45,836 nt of DNA from Caryophanales bacterium UBA7476 (GTDB lineage Bacteria; Bacillota_I; Bacilli_A; RF39; UBA660): positions 1-45,836 of the forward strand of contig DLOU01000020.1 of assembly GCA_002477275.1 (NCBI GenBank). The letters run 5' to 3'. Shown here in pieces: positions 24,545 through 33,962 of the stretch. Each line of letters begins with the position of its first letter. Within the stretch, counting starts at the first letter, position 1. A model generated the notes under the pieces. The model was not told the origin of the DNA and searched no databases. It saw only the letters and a list, made by a program, of their open reading frames with translations. The position numbers and the translations under genes were made by a program.

Positions 24545-25558
24545 ATGAAAAAAGTAGAAACACAATCAAAAGATTTAGATAAAGTATTAAGTGATATTGA
24601 AAAACAATTTGGTAAAGGTTCAATTATGAAACTTGGAGAAAATACACATATGAAAGTAGATGTAGTTTCTTCTGGTTGTTTATCATTAGATATTGCTCTT
24701 GGTGTAGGTGGTTATCCAAGAGGAAGAATTGTTGAAATTTATGGACCAGAATCAAGTGGTAAAACGACATTTGCTTTGCAAGCAATTGCATCTGTTCAAA
24801 AGCAGGGAGGAAGAGCAGCTTTTATTGATGCTGAGCATGCACTTGATCCGGTTTATGCAGAAAAACTTGGAGTAGATATAAATGAATTATTACTATCTCA
24901 ACCAGATACTGGTGAACAAGCTTTAGAAATATGTGATGCATTAGTTAGGAGTGAAGCAATTAGTATTATTGTTATTGATTCAGTTGCTGCACTTGTTCCT
25001 CAAGCTGAAATAGATGGTGAAATGGGAGATTCTCATGTAGGACTTCAAGCTAGACTTATGTCTCAAGCTTTAAGAAAGTTATCTGGAACTATTAGTAAAA
25101 CAAATACAATAGCAATTTTCATTAATCAATTAAGAGAAAAGGTTGGAGTTTTATTTGGTAATCCTGAAACTACTACTGGTGGACGTGCTTTAAAATTCTA
25201 TTCAACTATTAGACTTGATGTAAGACGTAATGAAGCATTAAAGATGGGTGATGGAATTGTTGGTAATAGAACTACTATAAAAGTTGTTAAAAATAAGGTT
25301 GCTCCTCCATTCAAATCAGCAGTTGTTGATATAATGTATGGTGAAGGAGTAAGTCGTGAAGGTGAGCTTGTTGATTTAGGAGCCGAAGCTGGAGTACTTG
25401 AAAAATCTGGAGCTTGGTATAGTTATCAAGGAGAAAAGCTTGGACAAGGTAAAGAAAATGTTAAACTTTTACTAAAAGAAAATCCTGATTTAAGGGATGA
25501 AATAGAAGCTAAAGTAAGGGATTTCTATGGGATTTCATTAGATAATAAAGAAGAGTAA
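24545..25558 (+). CDS. recA: Recombinase RecA
   Basis: 337 residues. Walker A GPESSGKTT near 67, the FIDAEHALDP segment, Walker B IIVIDSVAALVP near 142, loop L2 with GVLFGNPETTTGGRALKFY, and the C-terminal domain all fit RecA. The acidic C-terminal tail is short. RecA coats single-stranded DNA in strand exchange and triggers LexA cleavage. AGGAGG precedes the ATG, and a SOS box lies upstream. Confidence 0.98.
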   Translation: MKKVETQSKDLDKVLSDIEKQFGKGSIMKLGENTHMKVDVVSSGCLSLDIALGVGGYPRGRIVEIYGPESSGKTTFALQAIASVQKQGGRAAFIDAEHALDPVYAEKLGVDINELLLSQPDTGEQALEICDALVRSEAISIIVIDSVAALVPQAEIDGEMGDSHVGLQARLMSQALRKLSGTISKTNTIAIFINQLREKVGVLFGNPETTTGGRALKFYSTIRLDVRRNEALKMGDGIVGNRTTIKVVKNKVAPPFKSAVVDIMYGEGVSREGELVDLGAEAGVLEKSGAWYSYQGEKLGQGKENVKLLLKENPDLRDEIEAKVRDFYGISLDNKEE

Positions 25559-25571
25559 TCTTCTTTTTTTT
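25547..25571 (+). terminator. recA terminator overlapping the stop codon
   Basis: AAAGAAGA (25547-25554) and TCTTCTTT (25559-25566) form an 8-bp stem with a 4-base loop, followed by T residues. The loop contains most of the recA TAA. Confidence 0.8.
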
Positions 25572-25603
25572 GTCAATTTTTTGTTTTTTTCATACTTTAT
25601 AGT

Positions 25604-27019
25604 ATGAAGAGATTAAATAAGTTAATTAAATGTAAATATAAAACACCAATATATGGTATTAAAACTAATTCAAATGAAGTAGTTTATGGAGATCTTTTTG
25701 TTGCTGTTCATGGTATGAATTATGATCATCATGATTATATTTTCGATGCTATAGAAAAAGGAGCTGTAGCGATTATTAGTGAGAAAAAGATAAATACTGA
25801 TGTACCTGTTGTTATAGTTAAAAATACTAATAAAGTACTTAATAGAATTCTTAAAAAGTTTTATGAAAATATAGAAGAAGAATTTTCATTTATTGGTATT
25901 ACTGGTACTGATGGAAAAACAACTACTTCAACCTTTATTTCTTATATTTTATCAGATATACTTAATTGTTCTAATATTGGTACAAATGGACTTTATTATA
26001 AGGATTATTATGAATGTTTAGATAATACAACTCCATCTATTGAAGAACTATCTAATTGTCTATTAAAACTAAACATTTTGGGGTGTAAATATGTTTCTAT
26101 GGAAGTGTCTAGTGAAGCACTATTACACAAAAGATTAGATAACATTAAATATAATGTCGGAATATTGACAAATATTACAGAAGATCATTTAAATGTTCAT
26201 CATAATATTAATAATTATGTTCTTTCTAAATCATTACTTTTTAGTAAAATTGATAAAAATGGTTTTGCATTGTTAAATAAAGATGATAAATATTTTGATA
26301 CTATTTTTTCAAAATGTAATTGCAAAATCTTTACATATGGTTTTGATGTAAATTCTGATTTTGTTATCTGTAAAACTGATGACAACATAAAGTCAAATTG
26401 CTTTAATATTTTACATGATGAAACAGTATATGAAATAGAAACAAATTTTATGGAAGAATACAATTTATATAATATTACAGCTGCTTTTGCTTGTTCTTTT
26501 TTACTTGGTGTTGATTCCACATATATTATTACTAAAATAAAAAGTTTAAATACTATTCCTGGTAGAGGAGAAAAACTTAATTTTGGACAAGATTATACAA
26601 TCATACTTGATTATGCTCATACTGAAAATGCTATTAAAAATATTTTATCCACATGTTCTGTTAATAAAAAAAATAAAATAATTACTTTAACTGGAAGTGC
26701 TGGTGGAAGAGAAAAAGAAAAAAGAAGTAAGATTGGAAAAATGGTTACTGATTTATCTGATTTAGTTATTTTTACAGAAGATGATCCAAGAGATGAAGAT
26801 GTTTTTGATATTATTGATGATATGCTTTCTTTTGTTAAAAAAAATAATTATGAAATAATTGAGGATAGAAAAGAAGCTATTTATTATGCTTTATCTATTG
26901 CTGAAAAAGATGATATTGTTTTAATTTTAGGTAAGGGAAGAGATAATTATATGGCTATTGGTAATAAAAAAATTTATTATTGCGATTACGATGTTATTAG
27001 TTCTTATTTTATAGACTGA
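25604..27019 (+). CDS. murE: UDP-N-acetylmuramoyl-tripeptide synthetase (MurE-like ligase)
   Basis: A 471-residue Mur ligase. The MurE-type N-terminal domain has GDLFVAVHGMNYDHHDYI (about 29-46); the central domain has the P-loop GITGTDGKTTT near 99; the substrate loop reads DDPRDED near 394. It adds the third amino acid to the peptidoglycan stem. The Arg in DDPR resembles the DNPR of diaminopimelate-adding enzymes more than the DNPA of lysine-adding ones. No ribosome site precedes the ATG, and a -10-like box is almost next to it, so a leaderless mRNA is possible. Stands alone, away from a mur cluster. Confidence 0.88.
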   Translation: MKRLNKLIKCKYKTPIYGIKTNSNEVVYGDLFVAVHGMNYDHHDYIFDAIEKGAVAIISEKKINTDVPVVIVKNTNKVLNRILKKFYENIEEEFSFIGITGTDGKTTTSTFISYILSDILNCSNIGTNGLYYKDYYECLDNTTPSIEELSNCLLKLNILGCKYVSMEVSSEALLHKRLDNIKYNVGILTNITEDHLNVHHNINNYVLSKSLLFSKIDKNGFALLNKDDKYFDTIFSKCNCKIFTYGFDVNSDFVICKTDDNIKSNCFNILHDETVYEIETNFMEEYNLYNITAAFACSFLLGVDSTYIITKIKSLNTIPGRGEKLNFGQDYTIILDYAHTENAIKNILSTCSVNKKNKIITLTGSAGGREKEKRSKIGKMVTDLSDLVIFTEDDPRDEDVFDIIDDMLSFVKKNNYEIIEDRKEAIYYALSIAEKDDIVLILGKGRDNYMAIGNKKIYYCDYDVISSYFID

Positions 27020-27042
27020 GTCTTCTACTGCTCATATTTACC

Positions 27043-27071
27043 TTGACACTTTTTTAAATCAACACTAAAAT
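27043..27071 (+). promoter_or_regulatory. rny promoter
   Basis: TTGACA (27043-27048), 17-base spacer, TAAAAT (27066-27071). The leader to the rny ATG is about 56 bases. Confidence 0.75.
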
Positions 27072-27133
27072 AGAATTAGATTATGATTTAAATATTTTAT
27101 ATTTTAAATATATTCTAGAAAGTGGAGGAAAAG

Positions 27134-28690
27134 ATGAATAATAATGTAGTTTTCTTTTCTTTGCTTTTTCTTATTGGATTAGTTGTTGGTTTTATACTAA
27201 GTATAGTTGTTAACTATATTAGAAAGAATTTAACTTCTAAAGTTGTAAAAGATATGATTGATAAGGCACGTAAAGATGCTGAAAAAACAAAAAGAGAGAT
27301 TATTCTTGAACAAAAAGAAGAATCTCATAGATTAAAACTTGAACTTGACAAAGAAATTAAAGAGAAAAAACAAGAAATTAAAGATAATGAAGATCGTCTT
27401 CTTCAGAGAGAGAAGAGTATTGATAAAAGAGATGAATTATATCAAAAAAGAGAACTTTTATTAGATGAAAAAGAAGAAAAATTAAATGTTAAGTTAAGTG
27501 AAATTCAAGATGAGAAGAGTAAAGTAGAAGAAATAAAAAATGAACAATTAGAGAAATTAGAAAAAATTTCAAAATTAAGTAGAGATAAAGCTAAAGAAGT
27601 TTTAATGGAACAAGTTAAAGCTAATATGAGTAAAGAAGTTTCTGCTTATATTAAAGAACAAGAGCAAGAAGCAAAGATGGTTGCTGATAAACAAGCTAAA
27701 GAATATATTGTTACAGCAATGCAAAGATATGCCGCTGATATAGCTAATGAACAAACTATAACAGTAGTTGATTTACCTAATGATGAAATGAAAGGTAGAA
27801 TAATAGGACGTGAAGGTAGAAATATTCGTACTATTGAGGCTATTACTGGTGTTGATTTAATAATTGATGATACTCCAGAAGCAGTAGTACTTTCAAGTTT
27901 TGATCCTTTACGTAGAGAGATTGCACGTATTACACTAGAAACTTTAATTAAGGATGGTAGAATTCATCCTACTAGAATTGAAGAAATCTATGATAAGACT
28001 TGCAAAGATATGAATAAGAAGATAATTGAATTAGGAAATGAAGCTCTATTTACTTTAGGTCTTACTAAGATGGATAGTAATTTAATTGAACTTGTTGGTA
28101 AATTACATTTTAGAACAAGTTTTGGACAGAATGTTTTATCTCATTCAATTGAAGTAGCAGAACTTTCTGGACTTCTTGCTAGTGAGTTTAATGAAGACGT
28201 AAATCTTGCTAAGAGAGCTGGACTTTTACATGATATTGGTAAAGCTATTGATCATGATGTAGAGGGAAGTCATGTTGAACTTGGAGCTGATCTTGCTCGT
28301 AAGTATCATGAAAATGATGTTGTTATAAACACAATTGAATCTCATCATGGGGATAAACCTGCTACTAGTGTTATAGCAAGTATAGTAGCTATTAGTGATG
28401 CTTTAAGTGCATCTCGTCCTGGTGCTAGAAATGATTCTATTGAAAACTATGTACAAAGACTTTCACAACTTGAAAGTGTAGGAAATGATGTAGAAGGTGT
28501 TGAAAAAACATTTGCAGTTCAAGCAGGAAGAGAACTTCGCGTTATTGTTAAACCAGAAGAAATAGATGATTTACAAGCACATGTTGTTGCTCGTGAAATA
28601 AAAGAAAAAATTGAAAGTACTATGAAATATCCTGGTACAATCAAGATTACTGTTGTTAGAGAAACAAGAGCATTAGAAGAAGCAAAATAA
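27134..28690 (+). CDS. rny: Ribonuclease Y
   Basis: 518 residues: an N-terminal membrane anchor (about 5-27), a long charged coiled coil (about 30-200), a KH domain with IGREGRNIRTIEAITGVDL near 225, and an HD phosphodiesterase domain with LLHDIGKAIDHD near 368. RNase Y is the membrane-bound endonuclease that starts mRNA decay in Firmicutes. The ATG at 27134 follows GTGGAGG. It faces RNase J across a shared terminator, bringing two main RNA-decay enzymes together. Confidence 0.97.
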   Translation: MNNNVVFFSLLFLIGLVVGFILSIVVNYIRKNLTSKVVKDMIDKARKDAEKTKREIILEQKEESHRLKLELDKEIKEKKQEIKDNEDRLLQREKSIDKRDELYQKRELLLDEKEEKLNVKLSEIQDEKSKVEEIKNEQLEKLEKISKLSRDKAKEVLMEQVKANMSKEVSAYIKEQEQEAKMVADKQAKEYIVTAMQRYAADIANEQTITVVDLPNDEMKGRIIGREGRNIRTIEAITGVDLIIDDTPEAVVLSSFDPLRREIARITLETLIKDGRIHPTRIEEIYDKTCKDMNKKIIELGNEALFTLGLTKMDSNLIELVGKLHFRTSFGQNVLSHSIEVAELSGLLASEFNEDVNLAKRAGLLHDIGKAIDHDVEGSHVELGADLARKYHENDVVINTIESHHGDKPATSVIASIVAISDALSASRPGARNDSIENYVQRLSQLESVGNDVEGVEKTFAVQAGRELRVIVKPEEIDDLQAHVVAREIKEKIESTMKYPGTIKITVVRETRALEEAK

Positions 28691-28732
28691 AAAGAAGCTT
28701 ATTGGTTAACTTCAATCTTAGCTTCTTTTTTT
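28689..28732. terminator. Bidirectional terminator between rny and RNase J
   Basis: AAAAAGAAGCT (28689-28699) and AGCTTCTTTTT (28720-28730) form an 11-bp stem with A and T tracts on both sides. The 20-base loop encodes the last residues of the minus-strand RNase J. Confidence 0.75.
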
Positions 28733-30396
28733 ATGTCTAAAATAATTGGTAAAATAATAGGTTTTCGACCTGTTAATTCATTTATAAATGGAATTAAATC
28801 TGCCATCAATTCATTTTTTATACTAGCAAATGTAGAAGTTTGTTCTTTTAGTTGTTCTTTTACGACTTTTTCAGCTTCTGTTTCAATTTTTTTGATAAGT
28901 TCTTCATTTTCATTTACTTGTATAAATCCTCTTGTTGTAATGTTTGGTTTAATTAATAATTCATGTTTTTTCATATCGACATTTACAATAACAACTAAAA
29001 TTCCATCTCCAGCCATTATTTTTCTATCACGAATAACTGCACCACCAATTTCACCAATTCTATTTCCGTCTACATATATATCTGCTCCTGGTTTACTTTC
29101 TCCTCTTGTTAACTCATGGTCAACTAAATCTAAAGTATCACCATTTTTTAATATAAATGTATTTTCTTTTGGAATACCGCATTCAATTCCTAAATTTGCA
29201 TGTCTTTTTAACATTCTATAATCACCATGGAATGGCATTAGATACTTAGGTTGTAGTAATCTAATCATTAATTTTAATTCTTCTTGATTAGCATGTCCTG
29301 ATGTATGTAATCCACTTAATGATTTATTTGTATATACTGACACACCGTTTAAGCATAGTTTATTAATTATTTTTGAAATACTTAATGCATTTCCTGGAAT
29401 AGCACTTGAAGAGAATATAACTATGTCATCTGGTCTTAATTTTACATATTTATGACTACCATTAGACATACGTGATAAAGCAGCAAGTGGTTCTCCTTGA
29501 GTTCCTGTACAAAGTATTGCAACTTCACTTGGTTTATAATTGTTTAACTCTTCTGGTTGAATAAGAATTTCTTTGTGATTTATATAACCACCTTCAATTG
29601 ATATTCTTATGTTGTTTTCCATACTTCTACCAAATAGACATACTTTTCTACCGTGTTTAAAGCAAGTATCAAAAATATGTTTAACTCTATATACGTTTGA
29701 TGCAAAAGTAGCAATAATAATTCTTTGTTGTGGATATTTTTCAAACATACTATTTAAGGCATTATCAACTTTAGATTCACTTGTTGAAAAACCTTCACTA
29801 AGAGCATTAGTTGATTCACTTATTAACACATCTACACCTTCATGCCCTAAAGTAGCAATTTTGTATAAATCTGCCATAGGTCCAATAGGAGTTAAGTCAA
29901 ATTTAAAGTCTCCAGTAGTTACTATTCTTCCATCTGGAGTAGTAAGTGATATTCCATGTGAATCTGGAACAGAGTGTGTTACTAAGAAGAATTCTACTTC
30001 AATTTCTCCAAATTTTAATTTTGTATCACCATCGTAAGCATAAAGATTGTCATAACGAATGTTACGATCAGCTAGTTTTACAGCAATTAATTCTTTAGCA
30101 TGTCTTGGAGCATATATAGCAGGTATTTCTAAACTTTGTATTAAGAATGGAATACTACCAATATGATCTTCATGACCATGAGTAATTAATAAAGCTTTAA
30201 TTTTATCTTGGTTTTCTTTTAAAAAAGTAAAGTCTGGAAGAACATAATCAACTCCCATTAGTTCACTTTCAGGAAAACTAACACCGGCATCAATAATAAC
30301 AATAGAGTCGTTATGCATTACACAATACATATTTTTTCCGACTTCTCCTAAACCACCTAAAACAATTATTTTTGTTCCGTTTGGTTTTTTATTCAT
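28699..30396 (-). CDS. rnj: Ribonuclease J
   Basis: 565 residues of the beta-CASP metallo-beta-lactamase family. The zinc motif THGHEDHIGSIPF is near 73-86, TTGDFKFDLTP near 160, the beta-CASP region with IIATFASNVYRVKHIF near 228, and a late SGHANQEELK motif near 369; the C-terminal domain follows. RNase J has 5'-exonuclease and endonuclease activity in mRNA turnover and rRNA maturation. Bacilli often have two paralogues; which one this is cannot be told from sequence alone. Confidence 0.96.
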   Translation of the reverse strand: MNKKPNGTKIIVLGGLGEVGKNMYCVMHNDSIVIIDAGVSFPESELMGVDYVLPDFTFLKENQDKIKALLITHGHEDHIGSIPFLIQSLEIPAIYAPRHAKELIAVKLADRNIRYDNLYAYDGDTKLKFGEIEVEFFLVTHSVPDSHGISLTTPDGRIVTTGDFKFDLTPIGPMADLYKIATLGHEGVDVLISESTNALSEGFSTSESKVDNALNSMFEKYPQQRIIIATFASNVYRVKHIFDTCFKHGRKVCLFGRSMENNIRISIEGGYINHKEILIQPEELNNYKPSEVAILCTGTQGEPLAALSRMSNGSHKYVKLRPDDIVIFSSSAIPGNALSISKIINKLCLNGVSVYTNKSLSGLHTSGHANQEELKLMIRLLQPKYLMPFHGDYRMLKRHANLGIECGIPKENTFILKNGDTLDLVDHELTRGESKPGADIYVDGNRIGEIGGAVIRDRKIMAGDGILVVIVNVDMKKHELLIKPNITTRGFIQVNENEELIKKIETEAEKVVKEQLKEQTSTFASIKNELMADLIPFINELTGRKPIILPIILDIKKEAKIEVNQ

Positions 30397-30451
30397 ATAT
30401 TATTTTTTTCTCCTTTCTTGTTAAATAACTCGTAAAAGAACTAACGCTAAC

Positions 30452-30480
30452 ATTATACAATATAAAACTTTTTTTGTCTA
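30452..30480 (-). promoter_or_regulatory. RNase J promoter
   Basis: On the minus strand, TAGACA (30480-30475), 17-base spacer, TATAAT (30457-30452). The leader to the ATG is roughly 50 bases. Confidence 0.75.
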
Positions 30481-30508
30481 TATTTCTTTAATACTATAAT
30501 TATTTTTA

Positions 30509-30537
30509 TAGACTATTTTTTTATTTGATTGTATAAT
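30509..30537 (+). promoter_or_regulatory. Promoter of the DUF1292 gene
   Basis: TAGACT (30509-30514), 17-base spacer, TATAAT (30532-30537), 21 bases before the ATG. It is divergent from the RNase J promoter. Confidence 0.7.
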
Positions 30538-30558
30538 TTTATTAGAATAGGAGTGCTT

Positions 30559-30783
30559 ATGAATAGTATTTATATTTATGATGATGAAAATAATAAAATA
30601 GAGATGGAAGTAGTGACTATTTTCAAGTTTGCTAATAATATTTTTAATTATGTTATTTATTCTGATAAAAATCGTGATAATTATTATGTAGCTAAATATA
30701 TTTATGAAATAGATGAACTAATTACTGAATTTACGGAAAAAGAACTTGAACTTTGCAATACTATTTTAGAGGGGGTAATTTAA
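30559..30783 (+). CDS. DUF1292 family protein
   Basis: A 74-residue acidic protein matching the DUF1292 (YrzB-like) pattern: IYDDENNKIEMEVVTIF, then YVIYSDKNRDNYYVAKY, with conserved Tyr and Lys. The function of the family is unknown; members are widespread in Firmicutes. The ATG at 30559 follows AGGAGTG; the ten codons upstream in frame overlap the promoter. One base separates its stop from the ATG of the surface protein gene. Confidence 0.75.
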   Translation: MNSIYIYDDENNKIEMEVVTIFKFANNIFNYVIYSDKNRDNYYVAKYIYEIDELITEFTEKELELCNTILEGVI

Positions 30784-30784
30784 T

Positions 30785-32509
30785 ATGAAAGAATTAAAGG
30801 TAGATAAAAATCATAAAAGAGTTGATGCAAGTAAAATTGGTAGTCCTTTAAAAAGAATATCTTCAGGTCTTTTAGGAACGGTAATGGCTTTATCGATGTA
30901 TTCAGGTACAGTTCCAAAAGTTGCTGCTGATGAAATACAGAGTGATAGAAGTATTGTTTCTTATGATGAGGACGAAACAAGAGAACTTAGTTTAGGAACT
31001 GGTACACATCTTCTTGCACCATCAACTAAAGAACCTTATACACCTCAATCTGTAAGCGATTATAAAGATTCAATAAATGTTTCTTTTTATAGTTCTGGGT
31101 ATGATTTAACTGATTTAAAATATTTTAAGAATGCTAGTAAGATATATTTTAATTATAATGATGTATTTGAACAATATGATTTTATAGATTCTCTTCCTGT
31201 AATGCCAAGTATAGAAAGTGTTAATTTTATGTCTACCTTTGGAATGGAATTTACACAGGAAGATGCAGACAGGTTATTAGAAAAATTTCCAAATATGAAA
31301 AAACTAAATTTAGGTGATGCAACATATGATCCTTCAATAGTTGAAAATATGACATTTTTGGAAGAATTAACTATCAATGATGCGTTTAATTGTGATATTG
31401 ATTTTACTAAACTTACTTTTTTGAAAAAAATAGTATTCAATGTTAAACCTTATAATTTAGCTATATTTTTAAATTCTAATGAATATGCCACTCTTATAAA
31501 AAATGGTGTTGAAATTGAATTTCCTGAAGGAACTAAAGAAACTTATTTAGAAACTTCAAAGAAACTTGATGATATTGTAGAATCCCTTGGGTTATCAGAA
31601 GATAGTACTGAAAAAGAAAAATTTGATGCTGTTCTAATTTATATTCTTGAAAACTATGAGTATGATCCTACTGTTCAAAAAAATACCGAGTTAGGCGTTA
31701 GGGATGATAAATTAACTTCTTCATTTTATAAAGATGGTAGGTTATATGCTATTTTTAATGAAGATACAGCAATATGTGGAAACTATACAGCTTTATTTGA
31801 AGCACTTTATGATAGATTGTTTCCACCAAAAAAATCATATTTTTTATATAATGAAGATCATGCATGGAACTTAGTTAATATAGGAGGAACATGCTATTAT
31901 GTTGATTCTACTTGGTTAGATGGAGAAAAAATAACAGAACAAATAGAGGAATCCTATGAGGAAGATGGAATGTTACACACTAGTATTAGTTTTGAGACAA
32001 TTTCTTCTGAAGAAGCAATTAAAAAGGGTAAGACTGATGATTTGATATGGTATATGAATGATGATGCTGATTATGATAGAGAATATCATGTTCCAATGAT
32101 TATGCCTAGCTATATGTTTTCACAAGATGTTGAAGATGAATATGTTGGACATGTTGAAGATGTTTCAAGCAGTAAATCTTCATCTGAATTTGTAAGTGAA
32201 CATGAGGAAGTAGTTGATTCTTCTCAGAAGAAAGTAAAACTAAATATAAATGGTAAGGTAATTGTTTGTAGTTTTGGAGCACTTGTTGGAGTTATGTCTG
32301 CAATAGGACTAGCTGTTCATGTTAATAAGAAAAAACAACGTGAACTTAAGAGAAAAAGACAGTTGCAAGCTCAATTAGATGATGCAGATTATGATTATTC
32401 TGGATATGATTATTCTGGCTATTCGTCTGATTATGGGCAAACAGAAACTACTTCTTATGGTATAGATTATGGTTATTATAATGATTCATCTTCAGGTTAT
32501 AAAAAATAA
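30785..32509 (+). CDS. Cell-surface transglutaminase-like protein with leucine-rich segment
   Basis: 574 residues. A signal-like segment (about 25-48, ending VPKVAADE) is followed by a region with leucine-rich-repeat character (about 95-230), then a transglutaminase-like fold with a plausible triad: Cys331 in AICGNYT, His359 in EDHAWNLV and Asp374 in YVDSTW. A membrane helix near 495-516 is followed by a basic stretch and a Tyr/Ser/Gly-rich tail with repeated DYSGY. It is probably exported and anchored by its C-terminal helix, leaving the Tyr-rich tail inside. Such domains can be cross-linking enzymes or Cys proteases; the substrate is unknown. Confidence 0.8.
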   Translation: MKELKVDKNHKRVDASKIGSPLKRISSGLLGTVMALSMYSGTVPKVAADEIQSDRSIVSYDEDETRELSLGTGTHLLAPSTKEPYTPQSVSDYKDSINVSFYSSGYDLTDLKYFKNASKIYFNYNDVFEQYDFIDSLPVMPSIESVNFMSTFGMEFTQEDADRLLEKFPNMKKLNLGDATYDPSIVENMTFLEELTINDAFNCDIDFTKLTFLKKIVFNVKPYNLAIFLNSNEYATLIKNGVEIEFPEGTKETYLETSKKLDDIVESLGLSEDSTEKEKFDAVLIYILENYEYDPTVQKNTELGVRDDKLTSSFYKDGRLYAIFNEDTAICGNYTALFEALYDRLFPPKKSYFLYNEDHAWNLVNIGGTCYYVDSTWLDGEKITEQIEESYEEDGMLHTSISFETISSEEAIKKGKTDDLIWYMNDDADYDREYHVPMIMPSYMFSQDVEDEYVGHVEDVSSSKSSSEFVSEHEEVVDSSQKKVKLNINGKVIVCSFGALVGVMSAIGLAVHVNKKKQRELKRKRQLQAQLDDADYDYSGYDYSGYSSDYGQTETTSYGIDYGYYNDSSSGYKK

Positions 32510-32536
32510 TCCACAATAATTGTGGATTTTTTTTTT
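32508..32536 (+). terminator. Terminator after the transglutaminase-like gene
   Basis: AATCCACAA (32508-32516) and TTGTGGATT (32520-32528), 3-base loop, followed by a long T run. It overlaps the stop codon. Confidence 0.9.
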
Positions 32537-32600
32537 GAATTTTATTCTTTTTCTAAATCCTTTATGATACAATAATATCGTATATTAAGGAGATGAAATA

Positions 32601-33953
32601 ATGGGATTATTTAGTAAGATAAAAAAGATGTTTTCTTCTAACGAGGAAGAAATCGAAGAAGAAGAATTGAATGAAGAGGAAGAATTAGAAGAAATTGAAG
32701 AAGATTCTGAAGAAACCCAAGAAGTAGAAGATGAATTTGAAGAAAGCGATGAAGATTCTGAAGATGCCCAAGAAATAGAAGAAGATTCTGAAGAAATCAA
32801 AGAAGAAATAATTAATGATGATGAATTAGAAGAATTTGAAGATGAGATTAAAGAAGAGGATTCTGAAGTTCTAGAGGTTGAAGAAGAATTAGATAATTCT
32901 GAAACTGAATTAGAAGATAGTAAAAAAGAAGAACATTCTTTATCAAAAAAAGAATTAAAAAAGAAGAAAAAAGAAGAAAAAATATTAAAAAAACAACAAA
33001 AGAAGGAAGAAAAAAGAAAGAAACAGTTAGAAGAAGTTCAAATATATGAAAAGGGATTAACAAAATCTAGAGAGGGATTTGTTAGTAAACTTGCTTCTCT
33101 TACAAATAAGTATAAAAAAATTACTGATGATTATTTTGATGAACTTGAGGAAACGTTAATCATGGCAGATATTGGTGTTAATACTGTTATGAATTTTATG
33201 GATAGATTAAGAGATAGAGTTAAACATGAAAAAATAGAAAATACTGAAGATTTAAAAGAAATAATAATAGATGAACTTTTTATAATTTATGTTAATGATG
33301 ATGTCTTAGTAAATAAAATTAATTTTAACGATAATGGACCTACAGTTGTTTTGTTTGTTGGTGTTAATGGAGTAGGAAAAACTACTACAATTGCTAAAAT
33401 AGCTTCTAAGATGAAGAAAGAAGGAAAAAAAGTACTTCTTGTTGGTGGAGATACATTTAGAGCTGGTGCAGTACTACAGCTTGAGGATTGGGGTAAAAAA
33501 ATTAATGTTGATTTCTATGGAAAAGAACAAGGTGCTGATCCAGCAAGTGTTGTTTTTGATGGATTAGTTAAAGCAAAAGAAGAAGATTATGATTTAGTAT
33601 TAATTGATACAGCTGGTAGACTTCAAAATAAAGTTAATCTTATGAAAGAACTTGAAAAAATAAATAGAGTAATTGGTCAGCAAATTGAAGGAGGACCACA
33701 TGAAACACTTCTTGTTGTAGATGCAACAACAGGACAAAATGGTATTAGTCAAGCTAAGAGTTTTAAGGAGATTACTAATATTACAGGTATTGTACTTACA
33801 AAACTTGATGGAACTGCTAAAGGTGGAATTGTACTTGCTATTAAAGATGAAGTTAATATTCCTGTTAAATACATAGGTCTTGGAGAAAGAGAAGATGACC
33901 TTCAAGTATTTGATATAGAAAAGTACATATATGGATTATTTAAAGATTTATAG
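32601..33953 (+). CDS. ftsY: Signal recognition particle receptor FtsY
   Basis: 450 residues. The first 150 or so are an extreme Glu/Asp/Lys low-complexity region, typical of the membrane-targeting A domain but longer than usual. The NG domain follows, with GVNGVGKTTT near 254, DTFRAGA, DTAGRLQNK near 335 and TKLDGTAKGG near 398. It docks SRP-ribosome complexes at the membrane. The start has AAGGAGATG. It heads the ftsY, membrane protein, ylxM run. Confidence 0.96.
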   Translation: MGLFSKIKKMFSSNEEEIEEEELNEEEELEEIEEDSEETQEVEDEFEESDEDSEDAQEIEEDSEEIKEEIINDDELEEFEDEIKEEDSEVLEVEEELDNSETELEDSKKEEHSLSKKELKKKKKEEKILKKQQKKEEKRKKQLEEVQIYEKGLTKSREGFVSKLASLTNKYKKITDDYFDELEETLIMADIGVNTVMNFMDRLRDRVKHEKIENTEDLKEIIIDELFIIYVNDDVLVNKINFNDNGPTVVLFVGVNGVGKTTTIAKIASKMKKEGKKVLLVGGDTFRAGAVLQLEDWGKKINVDFYGKEQGADPASVVFDGLVKAKEEDYDLVLIDTAGRLQNKVNLMKELEKINRVIGQQIEGGPHETLLVVDATTGQNGISQAKSFKEITNITGIVLTKLDGTAKGGIVLAIKDEVNIPVKYIGLGEREDDLQVFDIEKYIYGLFKDL

Positions 33954-33962
33954 GAGTTTATT

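Noticed and set aside
28733..30037. Two long plus-strand ORFs (28733-29221, 29609-30037)
   Set aside because: Both are antisense to the well-supported RNase J gene and encode hydrophobic, Ser/Phe-rich shadow sequence.
30419..30430. TGTTAAATAACT in the RNase J leader as a fifth NrtR-type operator
   Set aside because: The spacing differs from TGTTAWTAACA (an extra base in the centre), and the gene has no link to NAD.
32585..32800. Minus-strand Ser-rich ORF opposite the start of ftsY
   Set aside because: It is the complement of the Glu/Asp repeat region of FtsY; Ser-rich shadows arise there automatically, and no ribosome site is present.
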